Made by a program: the position numbers and the translations under genes. From the NCBI RefSeq assembly GCF_009498035.1, contig NZ_CP034550.1:8122001-8186000 (forward strand): a stretch of 64,000 bases of DNA, read 5' to 3'. Every line of letters begins with the position of its first letter. Within the stretch, counting starts at the first letter, position 1. Of this stretch, positions 39,309 through 55,800 are shown one piece after another. The DNA comes from Saccharothrix syringae. GTDB lineage: Bacteria > Actinomycetota > Actinomycetes > Mycobacteriales > Pseudonocardiaceae. Under the pieces are notes generated by a model, which worked only from the letters and a program-made list of their open reading frames with translations, was not told the DNA's origin and made no database searches.

Positions 39309-39524
39309 GCTAACGGCAGGGTGTGACGTTTTCCGCCCGACCACCAGACCTGCTCCGCTCGGCCCACGGCGGCTGGGCCGGATGCGTCCACAGTGGAAGT
39401 CGGGGGTCCTCCGCGCGTGGGATGGGGGTGTGGGGACGCGGCGGAGGTGGGGTGGGGCTGGGTCCGGCACGGCGGGTCGGGGCGGAGGGGCAGGGCGGAG
39501 GGGCAGGGCGAGACGGCCCGGTCC

Positions 39525-39779
39525 GGCTCGGCTTGCCCCGGCTCCGCCCGGCTCCGCCCGGCGCGGCGCGGCGCGGCCCAGCTCGGCGCGGAACAGCCCG
39601 GCCCGGCGCGGCGCGGAACAGCCCGGCCCGGCCCGACGCGAAGGCGGCGGGCGAGGCGGCCGGCAGGGCAGCCCGGTCCGGCTCGGCGCGGCCTGGCCCG
39701 GCGCGGCTTGGCTCGGCGCGGCCTGGCTCGGCCTGGCCTGGCTCGGCCCGGCGCGGCCTGGCGCGGCCTGGCGCGGCGC
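39525..39779. repeat. Pentanucleotide satellite (GGCNY-type)
   Basis: Two blocks with strict 5-bp periodicity: 39525-39639 (about 23 units, partly degenerate) and 39680-39779 (20 uninterrupted units, all of the form GGCNY, such as GGCTC, GGCGC, GGCCT). The 582-bp gap 39309-39890 holds this satellite and no credible gene; long frames through it are repeat translations. Confidence 0.88.
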
Positions 39780-39890
39780 GAGGCGGCGGGCGAGGGCGGC
39801 GGGCAGGCCGGGGGTCGAGCGGGGCAGGGCGGCGGGCAGCGCGCGGCGGGGCAGGCCGGGGGGTCGAGCGAGGCAGCGCCGGCACCCGCC

Positions 39891-40382
39891 CTACAGCTCG
39901 GCCAACTCCTCCCGAGCCTTGGCGCACTCCACCGTCAACCCCGAGTCGATCGCCCGGCTGATCTCCGCCAACACCCGCAACTGCTCCCCGCTCAACACGT
40001 CGAACAAGTGCTCCCGCACCGCCGTCACGTGCCCGGGCGCCGCCGCCTCCAGCACGGCGAACCCCTCCTCCGTCAACTCCGCGATCGACCCCCGCCGGTC
40101 CGACGGGCAGGCGCGCCGCGCCACCCACCCCTCCTTCTCCAACCGCGCCACCGCGTGCGACAGCCGCGACCGCGAGGAGTGGCACACCGCCGCCAGCTCG
40201 CTCATCCGCATCGCCCGCCCCTCGGCCTCGGACAGGGCGACCAGGATCTCGTAGTACGCCATGGGCATCCCGGAGTCCCGCTGCAACTGCCGGTCCAGGT
40301 GCTCGCTGAACTTCGTCACGGCGGTCATGAAGGCGCGCCACACCCGCTGCTCCTCGGCGTTCAACCACCGCACTCCGCTCAT
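39891..40382 (-). CDS. MarR-family transcriptional regulator
   Basis: This 163-residue winged-helix regulator reads MSGVRWLNAEEQRVWRAFMTAV..., with the MarR dimer helices, the DNA-binding MRMSELAAVCHSSRSRLSHAVARLEKEGWVAR and the wing CPSDRRGSIAELTEEG. The ATG at 40382 is chosen because the protein then starts at the usual WL-AEEQ family position; earlier in-frame starts at 40391, 40394 and 40412 exist, the last lying inside an operator half-site. It is divergent from yceI and probably represses it and itself through the dyad in the shared promoter. Confidence 0.87.
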   Translation of the reverse strand: MSGVRWLNAEEQRVWRAFMTAVTKFSEHLDRQLQRDSGMPMAYYEILVALSEAEGRAMRMSELAAVCHSSRSRLSHAVARLEKEGWVARRACPSDRRGSIAELTEEGFAVLEAAAPGHVTAVREHLFDVLSGEQLRVLAEISRAIDSGLTVECAKAREELAEL

Positions 40383-40404
40383 GCCGTCCATCATACGTCC
40401 GTTG

Positions 40405-40448
40405 TTGAACACTCAACCAGGATGCGCTATGTTCTGTTGAGAGTTCAA
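40405..40448. promoter_or_regulatory. MarR-type operator and divergent marR/yceI promoter
   Basis: TTGAACACTCAAC (40405-40417) and GTTGAGAGTTCAA (40436-40448) form a 13-bp inverted repeat with one mismatch and an 18-bp spacer; each half is itself a TTGA-N4-TCAA dyad. On the plus strand TTGAAC (-35) and TATGTT (40429-40434, -10, 18-bp spacing) form the yceI promoter, so a bound MarR would block it. Confidence 0.8.
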
Positions 40449-40472
40449 CCAGACCAAGCGAGAAGGACTGAC

Positions 40473-41018
40473 ATGACCACGCAGACGGTTGAGATCCCCG
40501 GCTACCTCACCGGCACCTGGGCGATCGACCCGGTTCACTCCGACGTCTCCTTCGTGGTCCGCCACCTGGGCGTGTCCAAGGTTCGCGGCCACTTCGGCAC
40601 GTTCGAGGGCACGATCACCACCGCCGAGAACCCGCTGGAGTCCTCGGTCACCGCCAAGATCGACGCGGCGTCCATCGACACCCGCAACGGCCAGCGTGAC
40701 GCCCACGTCAAGGGCGAGGACTTCCTCGACGTCGAGAAGCACCCCGAGCTGACCTTCACCTCCACCGGCGTGCGCGCCCACAACGGGGGCTTCCTCGTCG
40801 ACGGCGACCTGTCGCTGCACGGCGTCACCAAGCCGGTGACCCTGGAGCTGGAGATCAACGGCTTCGGCGACGGCTTCGAGGGCGCCAAGGTCGTCGGCTT
40901 CTCCGCCTCCACCGAGATCAACCGCCGCGACTTCGGCGTGACCGGCGGCGCGGCGGGCGCCGTGGTGGGCGACAAGATCACCATCCTGCTGGAGGTCGAG
41001 GCCGTCAAGCAGGGCTGA
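40473..41018 (+). CDS. YceI-family lipid-binding lipocalin-like protein
   Basis: This 181-residue protein is a classic YceI domain: LTGTWAIDPVHSDVSFVVRHLGVSKVRGHFGTFEG at the start, KGEDFLDVEKHPELTFTS in the middle and GFSASTEINRRDFGV near the end. YceI proteins bind isoprenoid or polyprenyl lipids in a beta barrel. No signal peptide is present, so it is probably cytoplasmic, as in many actinobacteria. AGAAGGA precedes the ATG. It is controlled by the divergent MarR operator and ends in a hairpin. Confidence 0.92.
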   Translation: MTTQTVEIPGYLTGTWAIDPVHSDVSFVVRHLGVSKVRGHFGTFEGTITTAENPLESSVTAKIDAASIDTRNGQRDAHVKGEDFLDVEKHPELTFTSTGVRAHNGGFLVDGDLSLHGVTKPVTLELEINGFGDGFEGAKVVGFSASTEINRRDFGVTGGAAGAVVGDKITILLEVEAVKQG

Positions 41019-41032
41019 GAACTCCACGCCAG

Positions 41033-41066
41033 GTGAGGCCCGTCGGGACGTTCCGGCGGGCCTCAC
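41033..41066 (+). terminator. Hairpin terminator after yceI
   Basis: GTGAGGCCCG (41033-41042) pairs with CGGGCCTCAC (41057-41066) around a 14-nt loop, 15 bp after the stop. Confidence 0.65.
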
Positions 41067-41298
41067 GCTCATCCGCCCGGGGTCACTCGACTCGGTAGTT
41101 CCACCCGGACTGGCACTACGGTACGTTCCGCTCGCCGCCGCAACCGCGCGTGAACCGAGTCCGAAGTGCACCCGTAGTAGGTCTTGAAGCCAGATCGGAC
41201 ACAGTCCGCTCACAGTCGTAGACCGCGTGGGTGACAACGGACGCCGTCATGGCACCATCTGGCGCAGCACGCGCCGGAAGCAGGCGAGGAGGACCCGC

Positions 41299-41793
41299 GT
41301 GAACGCCCAGACCGAACAGGTCGACGACCTTCGGCTCGTCGCGCTGCCCACCGCGGTGAACGTCGCGGACATGTTCGTCCGCTTCTCGCTCGGCGAGTGG
41401 CGGCTGCGGGCCATGCAGGACGAGGCCGCCCAGACCGTGCGCCGCCTCGTCGGCGCGGCGGTCGAGGTGGCCGACCGGCGGGCACCCGGCTTCCTGCTGG
41501 TCCGGCTCCGGCTGACGGGCACGTTCCTGGTCGTGGAGGTCGAGGGCAACCGCGTCGCGCTGCCGCCGGAGCTGGCGGGCGGGCGCGCGGGCCTGGTCGA
41601 CCTGACCGCGGGCGGCCACCTGGCGTGGTGCGAGCTGCCGCTGCCGTCGGGCATGAACGCCTCGGCCGTGCCGCTGCCGCGCCGCGAACCGCGCCGCTCC
41701 CCCGCCGCCGAGCAGATGGGCGACGAGCCGAACGTGGACCCCGAGGTCATCCAGCGCATCCTCTACGGCCTCGGCGGCGGTCGGACCGACTGA
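41299..41793 (+). CDS. Degenerate RsbW-like (HATPase) regulator
   Basis: This 164-residue protein follows the plan of streptomycete stand-alone HATPase regulators: LRLVALPTAVNVADMFVRFSLGEWRLRAMQDEAAQTV is their typical N-terminal part. However, the N-box asparagine region is replaced by VRRLVGAAVEVADRR, and no glycine-rich ATP lid is visible, so ATP binding is doubtful. It may have kept only the dimerisation or partner-binding face. GTG 41299 is fixed by GAGGAGGA at 41286-41293. The last about 40 residues are Pro/Arg-rich with a conserved-looking end (DPEVIQRILYGLGGG). Confidence 0.6.
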   Translation: MNAQTEQVDDLRLVALPTAVNVADMFVRFSLGEWRLRAMQDEAAQTVRRLVGAAVEVADRRAPGFLLVRLRLTGTFLVVEVEGNRVALPPELAGGRAGLVDLTAGGHLAWCELPLPSGMNASAVPLPRREPRRSPAAEQMGDEPNVDPEVIQRILYGLGGGRTD

Positions 41794-41794
41794 A

Positions 41795-41821
41795 CCCCGT
41801 GCCGGGGGCACCGGCACGGGG
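41795..41821. terminator. Bidirectional terminator between convergent genes
   Basis: CCCCGTGCCGG (41795-41805) pairs perfectly with 41811-41821 around GGGCA; it lies between the stops of the HATPase-like gene and the EamA transporter gene. Confidence 0.72.
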
Positions 41822-41827
41822 GACTCG

Positions 41828-42676
41828 TCAGGCGGGGCGGGACAGGGCGGCCAGGGCGACGGCCAGGACCGCCATGCCCAGCCAGGACGCGAGCGGCAGG
41901 CGCTCGTGCAGCACCACCACGCCCAGCACCGCCGCGACGGCGGGTTCGGCCAGGGTGAGGGTGGTGGCCGTGGCCGCGTCGGTGTGCCGCAGACCGAGGC
42001 CGAACAGCAGGTAGGCCAGGAACGTGGTGAACAGCGCCAGGTGCGCGACCACGCCCAGGCCCGCCGGGGTGGCCAGCCAGCCCGTGCCCAGCACCACCAG
42101 CACCGGCGCGGTCAGCGCCGACGCACCGCCGAACACCGCGCCCACCACCGCCCGGGACGGGTGGCCGAGGCCGATCAGGTGGGCGCACACCACCGAGTAC
42201 GCCGCGTACGACAGGCCCGCCACCAGCGCCAGCGCGACGCCGACCAGGTCGACGTGCGCCTCACCGCCGCCCAGCACGAGCACCGCGCAGCCGGCCACGG
42301 CGACCAGCGTGAGCAGGGGCCGGGCGCGCACGCCCAGCACGATCGGCGCGGTCGCCAGCGCCACGGTGGTGGCCACCGCCACCCCGGTGCGCGCCACCGC
42401 CGGGTAGAACGCCAGCGCGTAGCCCGCCACGGTCACCGCCCCGAGCAGCAGCAGCCGGGGGTCGGCGGCGCGCAGCACGTCACGCGCGCCGCGCCCGGTG
42501 AGCAACAGCAGCAGCCCGCCGAGCACCAGGCCCGCCGCGCCCACGGCGGCGGGCGGCGCCGAGTCGGGCGCGAAGGAACTCGCGGTACCGGTGGTGCCCC
42601 ACAGCAGGCAGGCCGCCAGGATCGGCAGCGGACCGGCGGTGGGGCGAGGGCGTGCGCGCAGTACAGGGGTCGACAC
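41828..42676 (-). CDS. EamA/DMT-superfamily transporter
   Basis: This 282-residue membrane protein has ten predicted helices in two EamA repeats, the first starting ILAACLLWGTTGTASSFAPD and the second GVALALVAGLSYAAYSVVCAHLIG, ending with TLTLAEPAVAAVLGVVVLHERLPLASWLGMAVL, the usual C-terminal EamA signature. Such proteins export metabolites or amino acids. GTG 42676 is preferred since GGAGACCTC lies just upstream; a longer frame to 42724 lacks a site. It is divergent from the alarmone synthetase gene. Confidence 0.88.
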   Translation of the reverse strand: MSTPVLRARPRPTAGPLPILAACLLWGTTGTASSFAPDSAPPAAVGAAGLVLGGLLLLLTGRGARDVLRAADPRLLLLGAVTVAGYALAFYPAVARTGVAVATTVALATAPIVLGVRARPLLTLVAVAGCAVLVLGGGEAHVDLVGVALALVAGLSYAAYSVVCAHLIGLGHPSRAVVGAVFGGASALTAPVLVVLGTGWLATPAGLGVVAHLALFTTFLAYLLFGLGLRHTDAATATTLTLAEPAVAAVLGVVVLHERLPLASWLGMAVLAVALAALSRPA

Positions 42677-42843
42677 GAGGTCTCCGTTCGCGGGAGGGCC
42701 GGACGAGGGCGCGAACGGGCACACCGCCGAGCAGGTGCGTGAAGAGGAACGTCAGCCGGTGCGCCCGATCAGGCGCACGGCGGCGGCAGGACCACGTGCC
42801 GGTGGGTGTTCACGTCCCGGATCGTACCCGACCCGACCGGCGC

Positions 42844-42849
42844 TATCCT
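42844..42849 (+). promoter_or_regulatory. -10 element of a probable leaderless alarmone synthetase transcript
   Basis: TATCCT lies 6 bp before the ATG at 42856 and no ribosome binding site is present between them, so transcription probably starts at or next to the start codon. Confidence 0.5.
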
Positions 42850-42855
42850 GGGATC

Positions 42856-43473
42856 ATGGACGTCGGTGTGGCGGACGACCTGCTCCGGCGGTCTCTCGTG
42901 GTGCACAAGTTCGCCGTGGACGAGCTGATGACCAAGCTCCGCATCCTCGGCGAGGAGTTCGACCTCGTCCACCGCCACGACCCCATCGAGCACGTCACCC
43001 ACCGGGTCAAGCGGCCCGACGCGATCCTGGACAAGCTCCGGCGCAAGGGCCTGCCCGCCGACCTGTCGCTGGCCGCCGACCACCTCGACGACGTGGCGGG
43101 CGTGCGGGTGGTCTGCCCCTTCGTCTCCGACGTCTACCGGGTGCGGGACATGCTGGCGCGGCAGAGCGACGTGGAGATCCTGAAGACCAAGGACTACATC
43201 GCGCGGCCCAAGCCCAACGGCTACCGCAGCCTGCACCTGATCGTGCGCATCCCGGTGTTCCTGTCCGACCGGGTCGAGCACGTCAAGGTCGAGGTCCAGC
43301 TCCGGACCATCGCGATGGACTTCTGGGCCACGCTGGAGCACAAGCTCTACTACAAGTACGACGACCAGGTGCCGGCCGGCTTCGTCGACGAGCTGACCAC
43401 CACCGCCGCCATGGCGGCCGAGCTGGACGCCCGCATGGAGGCGCTGCACCTGGCGGTCCAGCGCGACGACTGA
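42856..43473 (+). CDS. Small alarmone synthetase, RelA/SpoT-type GTP pyrophosphokinase
   Basis: This 205-residue protein contains only the RelA/SpoT synthetase domain: LDDVAGVRVVCPFVSDVYRVRDML (about 77-100), KDYIARPKPNGYRSLHLIV with the substrate-stacking Tyr123 of YRSLH, and VEVQLRTIAMDFWATLEHKL. There is no HD hydrolase, TGS or ACT domain, which places it with YjbM/YwaC-type small alarmone synthetases. It makes (p)ppGpp from ATP and GDP/GTP, and could link nutritional or wall stress to the adjacent secondary-metabolite locus; that link is inference. A -10 element 6 bp upstream suggests a leaderless mRNA. Confidence 0.9.
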   Translation: MDVGVADDLLRRSLVVHKFAVDELMTKLRILGEEFDLVHRHDPIEHVTHRVKRPDAILDKLRRKGLPADLSLAADHLDDVAGVRVVCPFVSDVYRVRDMLARQSDVEILKTKDYIARPKPNGYRSLHLIVRIPVFLSDRVEHVKVEVQLRTIAMDFWATLEHKLYYKYDDQVPAGFVDELTTTAAMAAELDARMEALHLAVQRDD

Positions 43474-43882
43474 CCGCCCCGCCCGCCCGGCGAGCCCGAC
43501 AACCCGCTCCCGAAGCTACGGAGCGGTAGGCGCAAACGACGCGTCGCGGCGGGGGTTACGGTCGGCGGGACAATTTTTTTCGCGGGCCTTACCGGCCGGT
43601 TGAAATGAAGTTCACGTCTCTTGGAAGAGCAGCCTACGCCCGCCCGCAAGCGTTGCCACGCGACTGCGAATAACCCTCGCGTACTGCGCTTCTTTACGAG
43701 ACTCCAGAGTCCAAACCTGCCGATCGAGTGAACCGGGTAACAGCTCCGACGAACACGCCGTTACAGATCACCAAAATAACCGAGCACATTCCTGAAATGC
43801 TCCGTTCGGCGGTCGCGACGATCTGTGAACAACAGTCAACGTAGGGGCCGCAGCCGCCTTGGCTCATTCTCAGAGGATCAGG
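43474..43882. other. Long intergenic region before the NRPS locus
   Basis: These 409 bases have clearly lower GC than the genes, an A/T-rich core (43570-43620 and 43740-43800), a perfect GACTC-CA-GAGTC dyad at 43700-43711 and no coding frame with proper codon bias. It most likely contains the promoter and operators of the serine hydrolase-NRPS transcript. No RNA gene was recognised. Confidence 0.55.
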
Positions 43883-45148
43883 ATGGACACCCAGAGGATC
43901 TCGTCTCGATTAGCCGCGCTCGCCCGTGCCCACCACGTGCCGGGCCTGCAGTTCGCCGTGCACCACGACGGCCGGACCTGGGCCCACGAGGTCGGCCTCC
44001 CGGCCGACGCCGCGGTCCCCGTCGGCTCCATCACCAAGACGTTCACCGCGACCGTCGCGATGGCCCTGGTCTCCGACGGGGACCTCGACCTCGACGCGCC
44101 GCTGTCGGACCACCTGCCCGCGGTGGCGGACGAGCTGACCCTGCGGCACCTGCTCAGCCACACCGGCGGCCTGCCGTCGAATCCCGAGGACGTGCGCACC
44201 ACGTCGCTGCGCCGCCACGTGGAGCAGGCGGTCCGCGACCTGGACCCGCTGCACCGGCCCGGTGAGAACTTCTCCTACTCCAACATCGGCTACTCCCTGG
44301 TCGGCCACCTGATCGAGGTGGCGACCGGGATGTCCTGGTGGGAGGCGGTGGAGGCGGTCCTGCTGCGCCCGCTGGGCATCCGACCGCGGTTCACCGCGGG
44401 CCCCGGCGCGAACGACGACGTCGTCCCCGGCCACGCCGTGAGCCGCGGCCGGGCGGTGCCGCTGCGGCAGTCGCTGAACCCGGTCGACGCGCCCGCGGGC
44501 GCGCTCGCGGCCAGCGCGACCGACCTGGTGGCCCTGGGCCGCGTGCTCGGCGGCGCCCCGCCGCACCTGGTCGCGCCCCACGACCTGGACCTGATGCGCA
44601 CCCCGGTGCACGCCGAGCCGTTCGGCATGGCCGACGGCTGGGGCCTGGGCCTGGCGCTGTTCCAGCGGGACGGGGTGCGCTGGGTCGGCCACGACGGCAC
44701 CGCCGACGGCACCTCCTGCCACCTGCGGATCAACCCCGGCGACGGCACCGCGGTGGCGCTGACCACCAACGCGAGCACCGGCTTCGCGCTGTGGCGCGAC
44801 CTCGTCCCGGAACTCGCCGAGGCCGGCCTCCCGGTGGCCGATTACGACGGAATGCGCAACCTGAACCACCGCATCCCGCCGCCCCGGGACTGCACCGGCC
44901 GCTTCCGCAACGGGGACGTCGAATACGCGGTGCAGGCCGTGGACCGGGAGCGGCTGGCGCTCACGGTGGACGGCGAGCCGTTCGCGGACCTGTCGCTGTT
45001 CGACGGCCTGGTGTTCGCGATGCGGGATTCCGAGACCGGCGACACCAACCAGACCGGGCGATTCCTTCGGGATCCCGGAGACGGCAGCATCCGGTGGATC
45101 CAGATCGGCGGCCGGCTCGCGCTCAAGCACGTCCCGGAAATGGCCTGA
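43883..45148 (+). CDS. Serine hydrolase, class C beta-lactamase/D-Ala-D-Ala peptidase fold
   Basis: This 421-residue protein has the penicillin-recognising enzyme triad: Ser49-x-x-Lys52 in GSITKTF, Tyr132-Ser-Asn134 in FSYSNIGYS, and the third element HDG near residue 270 (WVGHDGT). The C-terminal about 90 residues (CTGRFRNGDVEYAVQAVDRERLALTVDG...) form a small beta-barrel as in esterase EstB/PBP4*-like family members. No signal peptide is visible, so a cytoplasmic peptidase, amidase or esterase acting on the peptide product is more likely than secreted beta-lactamase resistance. It lies 68 bp before the first NRPS gene on the same strand and is probably its operon leader. Confidence 0.85.
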   Translation: MDTQRISSRLAALARAHHVPGLQFAVHHDGRTWAHEVGLPADAAVPVGSITKTFTATVAMALVSDGDLDLDAPLSDHLPAVADELTLRHLLSHTGGLPSNPEDVRTTSLRRHVEQAVRDLDPLHRPGENFSYSNIGYSLVGHLIEVATGMSWWEAVEAVLLRPLGIRPRFTAGPGANDDVVPGHAVSRGRAVPLRQSLNPVDAPAGALAASATDLVALGRVLGGAPPHLVAPHDLDLMRTPVHAEPFGMADGWGLGLALFQRDGVRWVGHDGTADGTSCHLRINPGDGTAVALTTNASTGFALWRDLVPELAEAGLPVADYDGMRNLNHRIPPPRDCTGRFRNGDVEYAVQAVDRERLALTVDGEPFADLSLFDGLVFAMRDSETGDTNQTGRFLRDPGDGSIRWIQIGGRLALKHVPEMA

Positions 45149-45216
45149 AAATCACGTTTGAACCCCCACTCGGCCGGGTAAGGCGCGCCCGGTGAGCCAG
45201 AAAGGCACTTCTCGCG

Positions 45217-52890
<7,674 letters not shown>

Positions 52891-52898
52891 CCCCCAAG

Positions 52899-55800
52899 AT
52901 GACCACGTCCAAGGACGACCGGATCTCCGCGCTGCCCGCGCACCTGCGGGAGAAGCTGCGCCAGCGGCTCGCGGGCAAGGTCGCGCCCGCGCCGCGCGCC
53001 GACACCATCCCGCCCGCGCCGCGCGACCGGCCGCTGCCGCTGTCCGCGGGCCAGCAGCGCCTGTGGTTCCTGGCGCAGTTCCAGCCCGACAGCACCGAGT
53101 ACACCAGCGCGCTGGCGCTGCGGCTCACCGGCGCGCTCGACGTGGACCGGCTCACCGCCGCGCTGCGCGGCCTGGTGCGCAGGCACGAGTCGCTGCGCAC
53201 CACGTTCGACGAGGTCGACGGCCGCCCCGTGCAAATCGTGCACGACGACGCGGCCCTGGACCTGGTGCCCGTGGACGACCTGCGCGCCGAGCTGGACCGG
53301 CCGTTCGACCTGCGGCGCGGCCCGCTGTTCCGGGCCGCGCTGCGCCAGGAGGCCCGGGACGAGCACGTGCTCCTGCTGACCACGCACCACATCGTGGTGG
53401 ACGGCTGGTCCACCGGGCTGCTGGCCGAGGAGCTGGGCGCGCTGTACCGGGGCGAGGAGCTGCCGCCCCCGCCGTTGCAGTACGCCGACTACGCCGTCTG
53501 GCAGCAGGACCGGCCGGTGGACACCGCCTACTGGCGGGACCGGCTCGCCGGCGTGGTGCCGCTGGAGCTGCCCACCGACCGGCCGCGCCCGGCCGAGCGC
53601 ACCACGGCGGGCGCCATGCACGAGTTCACCGTGCACCGCGACCTGGCCGCGCGGCTGGCGGACCTGGCCCGGGACAACGAGACCACGCTGTTCACCACCC
53701 TCATGGCGGCTTGCCAGCTGCTGCTGGCCCGCTACACCGGGCAGGACGACATCGCGGTCGGCACGGTCACCAGCGGCCGCAACCGGCCCGAGCTGGCCGG
53801 CGTGGTCGGCTTCCTGGTCGGCACCGTGGTCGTCCGGTCCACTGTGGACCACTCTCGGTCGTTCACCGAGCTGCTGGCCGAGGTCAACCGCACCGCGCTG
53901 GACGCGTTCGCGCACGACGAGGTGCCGTTCGACCGGGTGGTGGAGGCCGTGGGCGCGACCCGCGACCCGAGCCGCAACCCGCTGTTCGACGTGATGGTGG
54001 CGCTGCAGAACGCCGGGCGCGCCCTGCCGGAGCTGCCGGGCCTGCGGGTCGAGGAGTACCCGCTGACCCGCGACCAGGCCATCCTCGACCTGAGCATCGA
54101 CTTCACCGCGACCGACGACGGCCTGCACGTCTCGGTCGAGTACAGCACCGACCTGTTCGACGCGGGCACCGTCGACCGGCTGGGCAGGCACCTGGTGGCC
54201 CTGCTCGACGGCGTCACCGCCGACCCGCACCGGCCGGTGGGCGAGGTGCCGCTGCTGCTCGGCGACGAGCCCGACGGGCGCGGCCGCGTGGTGGAGGTGC
54301 CCGCGACCACGTTCCCCGGGCTGTTCGAGGCCCAGGTCCGGCGCACCCCCGACGCGACCGCGCTGGTGTGCGGGCCGGAGCGGCTCACCTTCGCCGAACT
54401 GGACGCGCGGGCCAACCGGCTGGCCCACCACCTGGTGGCGCGCGGCGTGCGGCCCGAGCAGGTGGTGGCGCTGTCGCTGCCGCGCGGCGCGGAGTCCGTC
54501 GTCGCCGTCCTGGGCATCATGAAGGCGGGCGCGGTCTACCTGCCCGTCGACCCCGGCCTGCCCGAGGCGCGCCGCGCGCACCTGCTCGGCGACTCCGGCG
54601 CGGTGCTGGTCATCGACGAGCCGGTCGACACCTCGGCGTGCGCCGACACGAGACCCGAGGTGGCGTTCGGGCCGGGCAACGCGGCCTACGTGATCTACAC
54701 CTCCGGTTCCACCGGCCTGCCCAAGGGCGTCGTGGTCGAGCACCGGCAACTGGTGAACCTCTTCCGCAACCACGTCACCGACTTCGTCCGCGGCCGCATG
54801 AGGGTCGCGCTGACCGCGGTGTTCTCCTTCGACACCTCGTGGGAGGGCCCGCTGCTGATGGCGGACGGGCACGAGCTGCACGTCATCACCGACGAGGTGC
54901 GGCTGGAGCCGGACGCCCTGGTGGCCTACGTCCGGGAGCACCGGATCGACTTCATGGACCTCACCCCGTCCTACGCGCAGCAGCTGCTGCCGGCGGGGCT
55001 GCTGTCCGGCGACCACGTGCCGGAGGTGCTGTCCCTGGGCGGCGAGGCGCTGGGCGCGGCGCTGTGGCGGGAGCTGGCGGGCCGGACCGACGTGCGCGCC
55101 TACAACTTCTACGGCCCCACCGAGGCCACCGTCGACGCGGTGACCACGCCCGTGTCCGGCGACCGGCCGGTGATCGGCCGCCCGGTGGCCAACCTGACCG
55201 CCCGGGTGCTGGACGAGGGGCTGCGGCCGGTGCCGGTGGGCGTGCCCGGCGAGCTGTTCATCGCCGGCCCCCAGGTCGCGCGCGGCTACCTCAACCGACC
55301 CGGCCTGACCGCGTCCCGCTTCCTGGCCGACCCGCACGGCGAGCCCGGCACGCGGATGTACCGCACCGGCGACCGGGTGCGCTGGCTGGCCGACGGGACC
55401 CTGGAGTACCTGGGTCGCGCCGACGACCAGGTGAAGATCCGCGGCTACCGCATCGAGCCCGGCGAGGTGGAGGCCGCGATCCTGGCGCACCCGGCCGCGC
55501 GCGAGGCGGCCGTGGTCGCCCGCACCGACCAGGGCCACACCCGGCTGGTCGCCTACGTGGTCGCCGACGGGCCGGTGGACCTGCGCGCCCACCTGCGCCG
55601 CTCGCTGCCCGAGTACCAGGTGCCGTCGGCGTTCGTGGCGCTGGACCGCATCCCCCTCACGCCCAACGGCAAGCTGGACAAGGCCGCGCTGCCCGCGCCG
55701 GAGGTCGTCGGCGACGGCGAGTTCGTCGCGCCGCGCACCCCGGTCGAGGCCGAGCTGGCCCGGATCTGGGCCGAGGTGCTGGGCGCGGAGCGGATCGGCG

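Noticed and set aside
39323..41018. Long frames through the pentanucleotide region, some joined to yceI
   Set aside because: They translate the 5-bp satellite in shifted phases and lack a ribosome binding site; yceI has its own ATG and promoter.
43474..43882. tRNA or riboswitch in the gap before the serine hydrolase
   Set aside because: No cloverleaf, CCA end or known aptamer core could be traced; only a short dyad and A/T-rich patches were found.
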